This document shows, in pieces, positions 51,690 to 63,861 of a DNA stretch of 64,000 nt. Under the pieces are notes generated by a model. That model was not told the origin of the DNA. It ran no database searches and saw only the letters and a program-made list of their open reading frames with translations. Location of the stretch: the NCBI GenBank assembly GCA_016617855.1, contig JAECUM010096230.1, positions 62,001-126,000 of the forward strand, written 5' to 3'. Each line of letters starts with the position of its first letter. The stretch's first letter is position 1. The stretch comes from Megalonaias nervosa (lineage: Eukaryota; Mollusca; Bivalvia; Unionida; Unionidae). The position numbers and the translations under genes were made by a program.

Positions 51690-52070
51690 GAAAAAAAAAC
51701 AGTTTAGCAACTTACATGATGGTTTACTGGAACACGTTAGAAAATAGTCTAAAAATTCTAACTTGATCATTTACTGGTACAAAGAAAAGAAAGCTGTCTA
51801 AAAACTGACATGATGGTTTACAAGTGTACGTCAGAAAACAGTCTAAAAACTCTAACATGATTGTTTACTGGTACACAGAAGAAAACAGTCAAAAGAACCT
51901 GACATGATGGTTTACTGATACATAGAAAAGATAACAGTCTAAAAATTCTGACATAATGGTTAACTGTACACATTAGAAAAGTCTAAAACCTCCGATATGA
52001 AGGTTTACTGTACACATTAGAAAACAGTCTAAAACCTCCAATATGATGGTTTACTGTATACTGACAGTAG
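51690..52070. repeat. Diverged minisatellite, about 50-bp period
   Basis: About eight imperfect copies of a unit with ATGATGGTTTACTGGTACAC and AGAAAACAGTCTAAAA. Divergence between copies is greater than in the neighbouring arrays, so it is older. Confidence 0.85.
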
Positions 52071-53560
52071 GCAGTAAAAAGAATATCTCAGTTTAACTCA
52101 TGAAAATAATACACTGCTTTTAATAAACACAAAAATGTGCAAAATGTGTATTGCATTTATAATTGGTCAAACATTAAAATCTGTGACTATAACATTCAGA
52201 ATATATGGTTGGAAATTTTACACAAATAATCTTTCCACAGACACAATTACTCTTTCCAGTAACTCTTTCTGAACAAATAGGGATATAGTAGGGGTACTCT
52301 TGAAAAGAAGGGAAATACTGGGGAAAAAAGGGATATTTTAATAGGAATGTTTTCTAAAGAAAACTATTAACAAAATTTTATTTAAATTACTGAAAAAATA
52401 TTACCTTTACCAGTTTACTTAACTTTTCTTTTAGTCCATGTTGCTTCTAGCTTCCTAAGCACCCAGCTACACACCACATAGACCATATTAGAATTCTCTT
52501 TACTATGGCCCTTCATGCAATATTCAAAATGGCCACCATCGCTTAACAGGCTTGAGGCAGCTGCTATTTCTCATGTCAAATATGTTTGTTGACTTTGTTC
52601 ATCTACACTGGTGGTTTCATCATGCATTGGCTGTTCTGCTGGAGTGTGTTTCTTTGCTTGTTTTTATGGGAGAAAGACTGTTAGACATTTTCTCAGTAAC
52701 TTTGCCCCATTTGTGCTACAACCATCTTTTGTTTTGAACATGACATCATCACGTTATACTCACCAGTCAACCCATTTATGCTATGATGGACTCTCATTAA
52801 ATGCATTAAAAAACAACTCCTTGGTGCTCTATATTGTGCAGTAGGCTTAACAACCTTGGACTACATTCATGTTTACTTAAATGTAAATGCAACATACATA
52901 ACCAGAATAAAACAGGCAATGAGCCAAAGTGTATGGATCTAACACCCTCTGGTTACCACTTCAAGTGTAAGGTCATATAGCAGAAAATGATGGGAGTTGA
53001 GACAAACCAGAGCAAAAATTGTCGGAAATCTTGGGCCATTTGAATCAAGTGTCACAAAATTATATTTTCAAAAATAGTTATTAATAAAGGCAGACTAGAG
53101 AGGATTATTCTGACTTCAATGGGAGTATCAGAAAGTCATCCTGTTTGGCTAACCTAAAACAGGGTGTGTGTGTGTGTTTTCAGATGGAATTAAAGGTTTT
53201 AAGAAATTCCCCTCATGAAATTAGACAGTCTAAGTTTCTGAGGCAAGCCAGAATTTATCTCCATGAAATAATAAGTATTTCTCGTTAGATTGTTCAAGGG
53301 ATATGTATTGCAAAAGTTGAGAACATGAATGGTAAGAGATTCAACTGCATAGTATCAGTGAGTCTGAATAAAGCACAAGGCTAGTTGCAATTGCATACAA
53401 TATGTTCATTGATGTAAATTTGCAATTATTTGCTGAATGGATTCATTTTAAAATTCATACATCAATTTTTCCTTGAGTTTCAAAGCTAAGGGTTTGCATG
53501 CCTTTGTCTCCAATGGTAGGTGACTCATGTATTATATGAATGTGTTCTGAATGAGTGGTT
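52071..53560. other. Non-coding host DNA
   Basis: No supported gene. Plus frames at 52552-52844 overlap each other and have no domain. Confidence 0.5.
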
Positions 53561-53570
53561 TTGTAAGTAA

Positions 53571-54070
53571 CAGAAATCATGTAGTGTAGGAATTTCATGC
53601 ATTACTCTGATAAGCATCGTGAGAATTAAATTTGTCATGAAGGTTATAGGAATCATGTATCCTACAGATTTCATGCATTACTCTGATAAGCATCGTGAGA
53701 ATTAAATTTGTCATGAAGGTTATAGGAATCATGTATCCTATAGATTTCATGCATTACTCTGATAAGCATCGTGAGAATTAAATTTGTCATGAAGGTTATA
53801 GGAATCATGTATCCTACAGATTTCATGCATTACTCTGATAAGCATCGTGAGAATTAAATTTGTCTCGAAGGTTATAGGAATCATGTATCCTACAGATTTC
53901 ATGCATTACTCTGATAAGCATCGTGAGAATTAAATTTGTCATGAAGGTTATAGGAATCATGTATCCTACAGATTTCATGCATTACTCTGATAAGCATCGT
54001 GAGAATTAAATTTGTCATGAAGGTTATAGGAATCATGTATCCTACAGATTTCATGCATTACTCAGATACA
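53571..54070. repeat. 76-bp minisatellite, about six and a half copies
   Basis: Unit from GGAATCATGTATCCTACAGA through TTTCATGCATTACTCTGATA to TTGTCATGAAGGTTATA. Copies are almost identical, so the array is young or homogenised. Confidence 0.95.
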
Positions 54071-56310
54071 AATTGTGAAAATTAATTTATCTGTCTTAAA
54101 TGATATGTATCATGCATGTTAAGAATTGATTTACCTATATCTATAACTATGTCAATTAGCGAAGTAATGTAATTAGGACCAGGAGTGAAGTCCATTAATT
54201 CATTTTCATCATTAAGTTTTGAATTATTTCCAATTGAGAATAGATGGTGTTAACATTAGGAACCTGTGTTGACTGGTATCATTCAGATGGTGATTCACAA
54301 CCCACAGGGATGCAGTAACAGCCATCAAAGCCGTCTAATTATGTCATGGTTCCAGTTAGGAATGCGAGGAGCAGCTAGAAAATATATTTAATGATGGCAG
54401 TGTCAGTGTGTTTTAGGTTGCAAGCTAACCATAGCTTAGTTCTACAGAATTGCAATCAGATGATATCTGACATAAAACGAGCATGAATATTGTTTGATCT
54501 CAGAAGAATAAAAAGCCTGAAATGTATTTAGGTTGGATATTATATTTTTATTTGAAGGAAAAATACCTATACTGCACAGTGGAAACAAGCAGTCTACAAC
54601 CAAGATGACTGACTACCCGATACGATTTGGGTTCAATCAGTCACTCATTTATATGAAATTTTTTCTATTGGCATAACAGAATGGCTAACTGAATTTTGCA
54701 TAAATTTTGTAACTCTATTTCTAAAGGAACATGATTCATTTAAATGTTATGTTCAATTTCTTTTTGTTTATGTAAATGATTAACTTGTTATGTTTTATCT
54801 GTGGAGGCTCGTGTTGTTCTATTCTATAATTCTGCTCAGGTCTCTGTTATTCCATCCATTAATTTCACATTTTATTTTACTGTTTTCAAGATCCGGGCAA
54901 TAACAATATGGTCGATCATCTCCTAGATAATGACAACCAAACACCACAAGGAATGGGGATCACTCACCATCTCACCTCGGGACAGCATATTGTTTTAATT
55001 ACAAACTTCCTAATGGAAGAAAAATTCTTCAAAGAAGCCTAGCAACTGCATGGATCTAAATCTGCAAATAATCCAACATAATGTTACCTTTGGAAAATTG
55101 ATTGAGAGAAATAAGCAGAATAAGCACTCTAGATTTAGTCTGTAATATGTCTACATAATGAGGTTTTCATGGAATCTGTAACAATCATTGGAAATTAGTG
55201 CTCATTTGATACCTAATATTTTACTAAGAGACTAACTAATAGCAAAGTTTACAACATAAATAAGCTGCACAAATAAAACAAAATTTGGATCACACAATAA
55301 TAAAATAGTTTGTCCTTTCAAGACAAACTTCATGAACATACATGAACAGGTCAGAGAGATACAATAAAGTCTGCTATCCAAAAAATAAAAGTTGACATGA
55401 AAAATATATTGATGATGGACAAAAAGAGAAATAAAATGTCCAATAAAATGAAATTTTTAATGCTACTGAAACGCTACAATTGTCTCACGTCAAACAAAGA
55501 ATGTCAACCTTAAGGTGGTTTTCACATGACCATTACAAAAAGACACATGACCATTACTAGCCACATTACTTTTACAACAGGTCACATGACCATTACATCC
55601 AAAAACACTGATATAAAAAGATGTTATGGGACCATGCATATTATAGACTGAGGTATGCAAACAAGTTAATAAGATTATTCACTGTACTTATTTTCCATAA
55701 ACACAAGCTTTTAAAAGCAACTTTAATTTGGCTTCCATGTTGAATTAAATTGCAATATGTTACTATTACATATGGATATATGACTTGGTATTCCATTGGT
55801 ATTAGGGATGACCTAATTTAAACCACCAAACAGATTTAATACACTGTATGAGAAGGATTGAAATAGTGTTGTGTTTAATTGTATGGAATGTAATCAAACA
55901 TGTTCTGGTTTTCAAATATTAACTGAAAAAACTGACTCAATGTCCCCCACACCAAACTGATGATAAGGCACAAACAGATGAATGGACTGGTATACAATCA
56001 TTGAAACGTAATTTTACCAATGAAACAAAAATAGACAAGGGTACAGTCCCAGCAACAGGTAATTATACCAACGAAACAAAAAAATGGACCGGTGACCAGT
56101 CCCGAAACTGGTAATTTTACCAATCAAACAAAAATGGAATGCACACAGAATTCAGAATGAAATGCATGAGAATGCAAATAAAATGTTCAGTGCATTTTGA
56201 AAAAACAACAGAGCACAAAAGTAAAGAGTAAAACAATGAGAAAATGGAACAAAACCCGATCCATGAATGAATTAAAAATCAATTATTTTCATGACACTGC
56301 TTAAAAATAG
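54071..56310. other. Non-coding host DNA
   Basis: No gene supported. Around 56010-56130 two or three related phrases (GTAATTTTACCAA..AAACAAAAATGGA) form a loose local repeat. Confidence 0.5.
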
Positions 56311-56315
56311 TCTTT

Positions 56316-56425
56316 TCACATGATAATCCCATATCACATTTTCACATGATAATCCCAGATCAGATTTTCACATGATAATCCCAGATCAGATTTTCACATG
56401 ATAATCCCAGATCAGATTTTTACCT
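56316..56425. repeat. 26-bp minisatellite, four copies
   Basis: TTTTCACATGATAATCCCAG followed by ATCAGA, repeated about four times. Confidence 0.95.
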
Positions 56426-56469
56426 AATCATCTTTCATTCTTTACAAGTTGTGACCATGTTCTTGTCAA

Positions 56470-57320
56470 CAGAAAGACATAACTGCCTTGATGTGATAGC
56501 ATCATCATTGGTGAGTTGTGTTTAATCTGAACCCATTGCATGTAATCCTAACCCATAACTGCCTTGATGTGATAACATTATCATTGGTGAGTTTGAGTGT
56601 AACCCTATCCCATAACAATGTGATAACATCATCACTGGTGAGTTTGAGTGTAACCCTATCCCATAACAATGTGATAACATCATCACTGGTGAGTGTATGT
56701 GTAATCCTAATTAATAACTGCTTTGATGTGACAACATTATCATTGGTGAGTCTGAGTGTAGCCATAACCCATAACAGCCTTCATGTGATAACATCATCAT
56801 GGGTGAGAGTGTGTGTGTGTATGTGTGTGTAATCCTAACTCATAACTGGCTTGATATGATAGCATCATCACTGGTGAGAGTGTGTGTAACCCTAACCCAT
56901 AACTGCTTGATGTGATTAACATCATCATTGCTGAGTGTGAGCGTGTGTGTGTGTGTGCGTGCATGTGTAACCCTAACCCATAACTGCTTGATGCGACAGC
57001 ATTATCACTGGTAAATGTGTGTGTGTGCAACCCTAACCCATAACAATGTGATAACATCATTGGTGAGTGTGTGTGTAACCCTAACCCATAACAATGTGAT
57101 AACATCATTGGTGAGCGTGTGTGTAACCCTAACCCATAACAATGTGATAATATCATTGGTAAGTGTGTGTGTAACCCTAACCCATAACAACGTGATACCA
57201 TTATTGGTGAATGTGTGTGTAACCCTAACCCATAACAATGTGATAACACCATTGGTGAGTGTGTGTGTAACCCTAACCCATCAATTCCTTTAGGAGATAG
57301 CATCGTCCTTGGTAAGTGTT
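56470..57320. repeat. Satellite-like array with telomere-like CCCTAACCC cores
   Basis: From about 57000 a 47-bp unit (GTGTGTGTAACCCTAACCCA then TAACAATGTGATAACATCAT and TGGTGAGT) is tandem; toward 56470 units are longer and more variable (TAACTGCCTTGATGTGATAG variants). Each unit contains TAACCCTAACCC, two copies of the animal telomere hexamer read as CCCTAA. Long frames on both strands here are repeat artefacts. Confidence 0.9.
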
Positions 57321-57986
57321 CTTGTCAACAGAAAGACAAAACTGCCTTGATATGATAGCTTCATAATGGTGTGTAAAATTTTCTTTTTGTAACAAAATGA
57401 AATAATACAGACTTGATGACCAATATGCTATAATAATATTTGTGCAGTTGTAGTTATATTTCCATTATCATAAATTCAATGCAGTCTTTGCATTTTATGC
57501 ATTTGCTGTTTTACTATAGTACACTATTAATAAAAAAAGATATGATAGCTATGGTTCCCTTGATTTTGCACTCTCAAAAAATGAAAACACTGACTTGTTG
57601 AATTTCATTCCAAAAGAAAGAAAAATAAATGATGAATGCAAATGCAAAATAAGAATGTATTTCTCAGTCTATACACAAACAGTGATGCAATGACAGCTAA
57701 AATGTAAATGTTAATGAAATGTAAACAAACTGAATTCTGAATGCATTTCAAATACAAATGAAGCAGATTTGGTAAAATTACCAGTATCGGGGCCTGAAGA
57801 ATGAAGAAATGTCAATTACCAAGAATACAACTCTCATTTTACAGGATGATCATCCAGATAATGGAAGCTTTACCACACTGGAATAATGGTAATACCAAAG
57901 ACAATATGGATTATCCATGAATTTCCTCCATGTGTGTGCATGTGCATGTGTATAGGCACTCATAATATAATGACAACTACCAAAAA
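57321..57986 (-). other. Probable 3' UTR and flank of the Kidins220-like gene
   Basis: Lies directly after the stop codon of the minus-strand gene. AT-rich and without frames. I did not find an unambiguous poly(A) signal on the minus strand, so the transcript end is not fixed. Confidence 0.4.
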
Positions 57987-59345
57987 CTAAACAAAGGATT
58001 CGGGATCACCAGGTTTACGTGCATTTGAAGTCACAAAGTATTTCCCTGAGTTTTCTAACAACGGCAACTCTTCACTTTTATTATGCCTGGACCTTGGTCT
58101 CTTTAAGCGCTTCCCACTCTCTGATGCACCATATATGTGAATGCCCTCTTCGACAGAACCATGGCGAGAAAACTCCTGGGTATCCCTAGTCTCGGTGATA
58201 ATATCAAGCGAGTCATTAAGGGAGTTTGATAATTGACTCTTTGGTGACATCTCTCCTGTTGCAAACCCCACTGATGACACAGACTGTGTATCGACAGATT
58301 CCAACCTTAAAAATCCAGGAGGAAGTTGGGAAATGTCATTAGTGTCCACAGGGTTGTGCTCATCAACCTCACCCCTTTGATACTCATAAGTATGCGCTTT
58401 GAATATCTCATTTTCCGAAAAAAACTTTGGCTGGTCAGGTGATTTCTTGAGCATTCCTTCCCATTCTGCCTGAGTGCCATCTGTGACTGCCTTGAAACTC
58501 TCCAATTCTGCAATATGTTGGGAGTTTTCATCTTCCTGATTTTCCTGCTGAAGTTTAATGGCTGAATTGTTGCTATCTGTTTCGGATGAATCAGGCTCAT
58601 GACTGGGTGTCAAATTGAACTGGACTGGAATACCAAAGGTTTCTGTACTTGGATCCCCTTCCTCCTGTTCTTGTTCATCCTCCTGGACTGGTTCAGCAAA
58701 ATTCTGCATGGCTTCATGAAGTAAACCTGCTTCATATTGAAGCTGTGCAACAACACTGTTGTTTCTTTTCAAATCTAACTGATTCACTGCTGATAATTCT
58801 GCTTCAGCCTCCTCTTCCTCCTCTTCTGGAATATGGTCAAACTTATTACCACCTTCCATGAAATCATTCAGTGTATAATTTGATTTGGATAGTTCAGCAC
58901 CGACCTGGCGTGATACATTGTTAAAAAGTGCCTGTCGAGATGATTGAGGATCATTGTCAAAGTCTGTAATTGAGATGTTTGACTGGTTTACTTGCACCGG
59001 GGCTGATTTTCCTTTTGAGACACTGCCATGTCTGGAAACTGAACCATTGTATGACGGTGACAATAATGGCTCAGATAATCTCTGATCCTGATCAATATTT
59101 ATTTCTTCCTCTTCTCTGAGAGCTTCTACAGCTGATCGAAAGAGTTGCCAGTCACCAAACTTCATCTCCATGACTTTGCCTAGCTCAGATATATCACAGT
59201 TGGCAAGTACAAGGCCAGTTACGTTGTTCTCACAAACTCTCTGTTGATACACAGGAAGCATGGACAGGCCGATGCCCTCAATCTTACTGAGAAGGTCACA
59301 TACTTCCTCTTTACTCAGTTTATACAGGCACAATGGCTGATAGTC
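57987..59345 (-). CDS. kidins220-like: Kidins220/ARMS-like protein, last coding exon
   Basis: The exon starts after an AG acceptor (AAATCCAG at 59346-59353, minus strand) in phase 0 and ends at TAG 57987-57989, about 452 codons. Its first 70 residues form the SAM-like domain of Kidins220 (VCDLLSKIEGIGLSMLPVYQ; FGDWQLFRSAVEALREEEE). A long acidic, Ser-rich, probably disordered region follows (HIPEEEEEEAEAELSAVNQL; SVDTQSVSSVGFATGEMSPK). The last residues ESFV form a class I PDZ ligand, as the vertebrate protein also has a C-terminal PDZ ligand. Kidins220 is a membrane scaffold for neurotrophin and ephrin signalling. Confidence 0.85.
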   Translation of the reverse strand, partial: DYQPLCLYKLSKEEVCDLLSKIEGIGLSMLPVYQQRVCENNVTGLVLANCDISELGKVMEMKFGDWQLFRSAVEALREEEEINIDQDQRLSEPLLSPSYNGSVSRHGSVSKGKSAPVQVNQSNISITDFDNDPQSSRQALFNNVSRQVGAELSKSNYTLNDFMEGGNKFDHIPEEEEEEAEAELSAVNQLDLKRNNSVVAQLQYEAGLLHEAMQNFAEPVQEDEQEQEEGDPSTETFGIPVQFNLTPSHEPDSSETDSNNSAIKLQQENQEDENSQHIAELESFKAVTDGTQAEWEGMLKKSPDQPKFFSENEIFKAHTYEYQRGEVDEHNPVDTNDISQLPPGFLRLESVDTQSVSSVGFATGEMSPKSQLSNSLNDSLDIITETRDTQEFSRHGSVEEGIHIYGASESGKRLKRPRSRHNKSEELPLLENSGKYFVTSNARKPGDPESFV

Positions 59346-59584
59346 CTGGATTTAAAATAAAATTGTGTCAGTGCAGCATTGTTAATGAACATTATTAAGG
59401 ATAGATAAAAGTCAAAATGACCTAACTGTCAAAGACAATACAATGAACATTATTAAGGATAGAAAAAAGTCACAATGACCTAACTGTCAAAGACGATACA
59501 AAGTTTTAATATAAAGCACTGAAAGAGAGGAGTCAAGATGACACTATAAAAAAAGGCGAAAATTTGCTCTTGCAATATATAAAT

Positions 59585-60560
59585 ATACTGCCGCTCTCAC
59601 ATCCCACACCTACCCCACAATGGAGATGAATCTACAACCCATACCCTACAGTGGAGATGAAAATACAACCCATACCCTACAGTGGAGATGAAAATACAAC
59701 CTCTGTCCCAAGATAAAGATGAATCTACAACCCCTACCCCATAATGCAGATGAATCTACAATTCTTACCAACTAATCGAGATGAATCTACAACCCCTACC
59801 CCATAATGGAGGTGAAATACAACCCCTACCCGATGATGTAGATGTACCTACAACCCCTACCCCTTGATGGAGATAAACCTACAACCCTATCCCATAATGG
59901 AGATGAATCTACAACTCCTACCCCATACTGGAGATGAAAATACAACCCCTACCTGATGATGTAGATGAACCTTCAACCCCTATCCCATAATGGAAATGAA
60001 TCTACAACCCATACCCCATAATGGAGATGAATCTACAACCCATACCCCATAATGGAGATGAATCTACAAACTCTACCCCATAATGGAGATGAAAATATAA
60101 CTCCTACCCTATAATTGAGATAAATCTACAACAACATCCTATGACATAAATGAATCTACCCCGACCCCATGACTGAGATGAAATTACAACCTCTACCCAT
60201 AACAGAGTTAAATCTACAACCCTACTACATAAAAGAGATGAATCTACAGCCCCTATCCCATGCTGGAGATGAATCTACAACCCCGACCCCATGATGGAGA
60301 TGAATCTACAACCTTTATCCCATGATGGAGATAAATCTACAACCCCAACCCCATGACAGAGATGAATCTACAACCATTCTCCCATGACACAGATGAACCG
60401 ACAAACCCTATCCCATGATGGAGATAAATCTACAACCCCTACCCCATGATGGAGATGAATCTACATCCCCGACCCCCATGACAGAGATGAAATTACAACC
60501 CCTACCTCATAACAGAGTTAAATCTACAACCCTTACCACATAATGGAGATGAATCTACAG
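59585..60560. repeat. 31-bp minisatellite in the intron
   Basis: About 30 copies of a unit such as ATGGAGATGAATCTACAACC followed by CCTACCCCATA, with many variants and some half units. Confidence 0.95.
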
Positions 60561-60589
60561 TAAAAGTAAGTGTACAACTCTTCCAATCA

Positions 60590-60945
60590 TAGTCTAATTT
60601 TAATAATCTGATCCTAGTCTAATTGCAATGATATGATCATGGTCTAATTCTAATGATTTGATCATAGTCTAATTCTGATGATTTGATCATGGTCTAATTC
60701 TAAGGATTTGATCATGGGCTAATTCTAATGATTTGATCATGGGCTAATTCTAATGATTTGATCATGGTCTAATTCTAATGATTTGATCATGGTCTAATTC
60801 CAATGATTTGATCATAGTCTAATTCCAATGATTTTATCATAGGCTTATTCCATTGATTTGATCATGGTCTAATTAAAATGATTTGATCATAGTCTAATTA
60901 CAGTGATTTGATCATGGTCTAATTACAATGATTCGTCAAAATGAA
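60590..60945. repeat. 25-bp minisatellite in the intron
   Basis: About 14 copies of GTCTAATTCTAATGATTTGA TCATG. The unit contains TGATCA, a palindrome. Confidence 0.95.
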
Positions 60946-61684
60946 TATCTTCTAATCACGACCATAACATGTACGCCACTCCCTTGGTAACTTGTGCTCA
61001 GATAACTAGTCAACCTGCTAATGACGGATCCCCTTTTTTAAAACTAGAAAATAAATACTTGACCCAGTGTTGAACTTAATAAAAATCATGATCAAAACTG
61101 GTCCAATTGAAACCTTGATATATTGCTCATTTTATCATAAATAACAGTGGTTAGTGCCTGGAAATTTGAATCAACAGCAAGAAATTTACTAATTTTAATA
61201 AGAAGTCATACAATTTGTTAAATTTTCTTTCCAAACATCCCAAGTACACTGTAACTAACAATAGCTGACAAAATTTCGATAAATAAATATGTCACTAATG
61301 CCTACTGGTGGTCCACTTTAATAAACTGATACCAATTAAATAAGTCTTGTCCAGTGAAATTCGTATTTTAGTTTTACCTTTTAATTCTGTTTCAATGTAT
61401 TGATCATCAATGCAGTATGCCCTCCTGCGGTGAAACATGAAAAATGTGACTCCACCATTACAGTTATGTTTGCGAGCATTTCTGTGAAAACCTAATTAAG
61501 TTTTGATTTGTGGATGCATTTTATTGTATTGTTACACCCAGTTAAAAGAAGACTTGTTTTGTATTATCAACTTCATAACATCTTTTGTATCAAATCAAAT
61601 AAATCAGGTGGAATAAAAAGAAAAGTTTAAAGACGTCCTACCTGCCTAAGAGCTACTGGTCATGGCTGTGTGTCAGGTTAACTC

Positions 61685-61922
61685 ATTTTAACTGATCAAT
61701 CAAACATACTTATAAATATTATTAAATATAATTGACCAATCACAGTTATAAATTTTTTTAAATATAATTGACCAATCAAAGAAAGTTATAAATATTATTA
61801 AATATAACTGACCAATCAAACAGTTATAAATATTATTAAATATAATTGACCAATCAAACATAGTTATAAATATTATTCAATATAATTGACCAATCAAACA
61901 TAGTTATAAATATTATTAAATA
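61685..61922. repeat. About 40-bp AT-rich array in the intron
   Basis: Six imperfect units of AATTGACCAATCAAACATAG and TTATAAATATTATTAAATAT, period 37-40 bp. Confidence 0.85.
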
Positions 61923-62835
61923 ATTTCATTAAACTACTTTCAATTAGCCCACTCATGCACAAGTGTGATCAAAGAGAGCAAGGCAACCAAGCATAATGAG
62001 TACTTGGAGAATAAAAAGCTTTGTTTCAGAGATATGGTTCATCATGGAGTTCCCAAGTTTGCAGTGAACTTAAAACTCCTGTACTAGTACTGTACTCAGA
62101 GATTTCCTTAAAGATGAGAAGTTTCACAATTACTTGCAATGAAATCATGGTATCAATATTTTACTGAAAGAACAATAACAACAACAAAAAAATCGAGTTT
62201 CGACAAGGACAGTTGTTTCACAAAATAAAAGTCTCCAATTTTTTAAAGAGTCTTATTCTGTTATGAATCAAGAACAATAAAATGCCGTGACATAATACAC
62301 ACTTTTTCATGTACACATGACGGTTGTTAAACTTCTTGTGGTAATGTTATTAATGATCTTTCTGAGGTTGGGCATCTTGGAAATAAAGGTAGTTAGTACA
62401 AAAAAAGCAAACAACTTCATTTGAGAAAGCTCTTTCTTGAGAGTTTTATTCCCAACACAATTATAAAATGAACATATAGCTATTAAACAGCACCATTATC
62501 CCACCCCCTATTGTGTTTTCTCTATGTTCTTCTTAATTTTTCTGAGATCCCTCTTAATTTATTAGCTCCCTTAGTAATTCATGCCCTCACTTATAGTGCA
62601 GTTAATGTTTTCTGACCCTCAGTGTGTGTGAGTTATCGAGAGAGGGTATACTAAGTTTCTCAGCAATTTGGTTCAAATTTAATAAATGTGGATGATACAG
62701 CATTCACAAAGTGGATGACACATGGAGCACAGATGAATGGAGACTATTTCTATGTCTCCACACTTTAGCTGCAGGGAACAAAGAAAGTACAACTCTGCAT
62801 CTGATGACAGATAATACCTGACTTGCTCTACCTAC

Positions 62836-63185
62836 CCTTAGGAACTGTGCTGGATTGCTGTGCCTGGTGGGGGGTTGGGTAAGTTGCTGTCCCATCCCCA
62901 TCTCCTGTACAATGGGAGACATGCCCATCATATACGGCATGAATTGCGGATGAACACCCATGGGTCCGTATGGCATCATGCTAGGATGGTACATGGGCCC
63001 AGTCACTGGCTGCTTCACTGCAGGTGACCTTATATTTCCACGTCTCAGAAAGCCCTGGTCAGTGTCTCGCGTGTTAGTCACATGATTTGGGTTTCCGATG
63101 CTCCCTGGAACAGAGGAGCCTGGATACATGTGATGGTGACCAAGGGACAAATCTGTCTGAAGAATGTTGGAACTGTGCTGCAGTT
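62836..63185 (-). CDS. kidins220-like: Kidins220-like protein, penultimate exon
   Basis: Acceptor TTTTCAG (63186-63192, minus) and donor AAGG|GTAGGT give a 350-bp exon: incoming phase 1, outgoing phase 0, which joins correctly to both neighbours. It encodes a Met/Pro-rich, probably disordered linker (MYHPSMMPYGPMGVHPQFMP; GQQLTQPPTRHSNPAQFLR) preceding the SAM-like domain. Any frame beyond 62836 to 62704 is intronic. Confidence 0.75.
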
Positions 63186-63861
63186 CTGAAAACAAAAAGG
63201 TCAGTGTATTAAAGTAGGTTTATTATATCAATACAAGAAAGTAAATCAAATGGATGATAACTGGACTAATGAGTTAGGACTTAACAGATATGTTGAAAAA
63301 ATCCTGATATTTACCTTCCAGTCTTAAATAAATTATGTTCCGGTGACCTTTATGCCATTGCTGAATGCTACTCCTGTGAAGTAAGTTACGATTTCTGACT
63401 TCCCATGATATGATTCCATGACTAACTGCCCCACCCATGCTGATTGTAATTTCACTGCATAAATAGGCACAAAGTAAAGCATGACTGTAGCATCAGAACA
63501 ATGGGAAGCTACTCCATCTGGTAACTACTAGTATCAGGTGTCTTTTGATCTTTCCCATTTATCCCATTTCATCTCACATGTACAACTCTTGGAAAATACA
63601 TACATGAACACATGCATGAAACATCTCTGAATTTAACATGTGATATTGTTAAACATTTTGTATCCCTTTCAGATGAATTTATGTATTTTATAGTAATGTT
63701 TTTCAAATTCAAGCATTTTTCAACAATAAAATAACTTTTGTAAAATTCAAGGAACAACTCAAATTTTTTCAAGGATTTGGCAAGGTTGCAAGAAGCAAGG
63801 TTATCCAGTGCAAATCAAAGTAGACGGTACCTCCTCTCCCAGACTCTTGTATCCTTCCTAC
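63186..63861 (-). other. Phase-1 intron of the Kidins220-like gene
   Basis: Donor AGAG|GTAGGA at 63861 and acceptor TTTTCAG at 63186 (both on the minus strand). A TTTTTGTTTTCAG pyrimidine-rich end supports the acceptor. No other feature seen. Confidence 0.7.

Larger units (their letters stand above)
59346..62835 (-). other. Intron of the Kidins220-like gene, repeat-rich
   Basis: A 3.5-kb phase-0 intron with donor AAGG|GTAGGT (62835, minus) and acceptor CCAG (59346). It contains a 59-bp duplication (59384-59500), a 31-bp minisatellite, a 25-bp minisatellite and a 40-bp array; the rest (60946-61684, 61923-62835) shows no gene. Confidence 0.75.

Noticed and set aside
52552..52844. Two overlapping Cys/Leu/His-rich frames
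   Set aside because: Overlapping frames with AT-rich composition bias and no recognisable motif.
56505..57303. 168-codon and 104-codon repetitive frames on both strands
   Set aside because: They follow the telomere-like satellite; the same array gives long frames on both strands.
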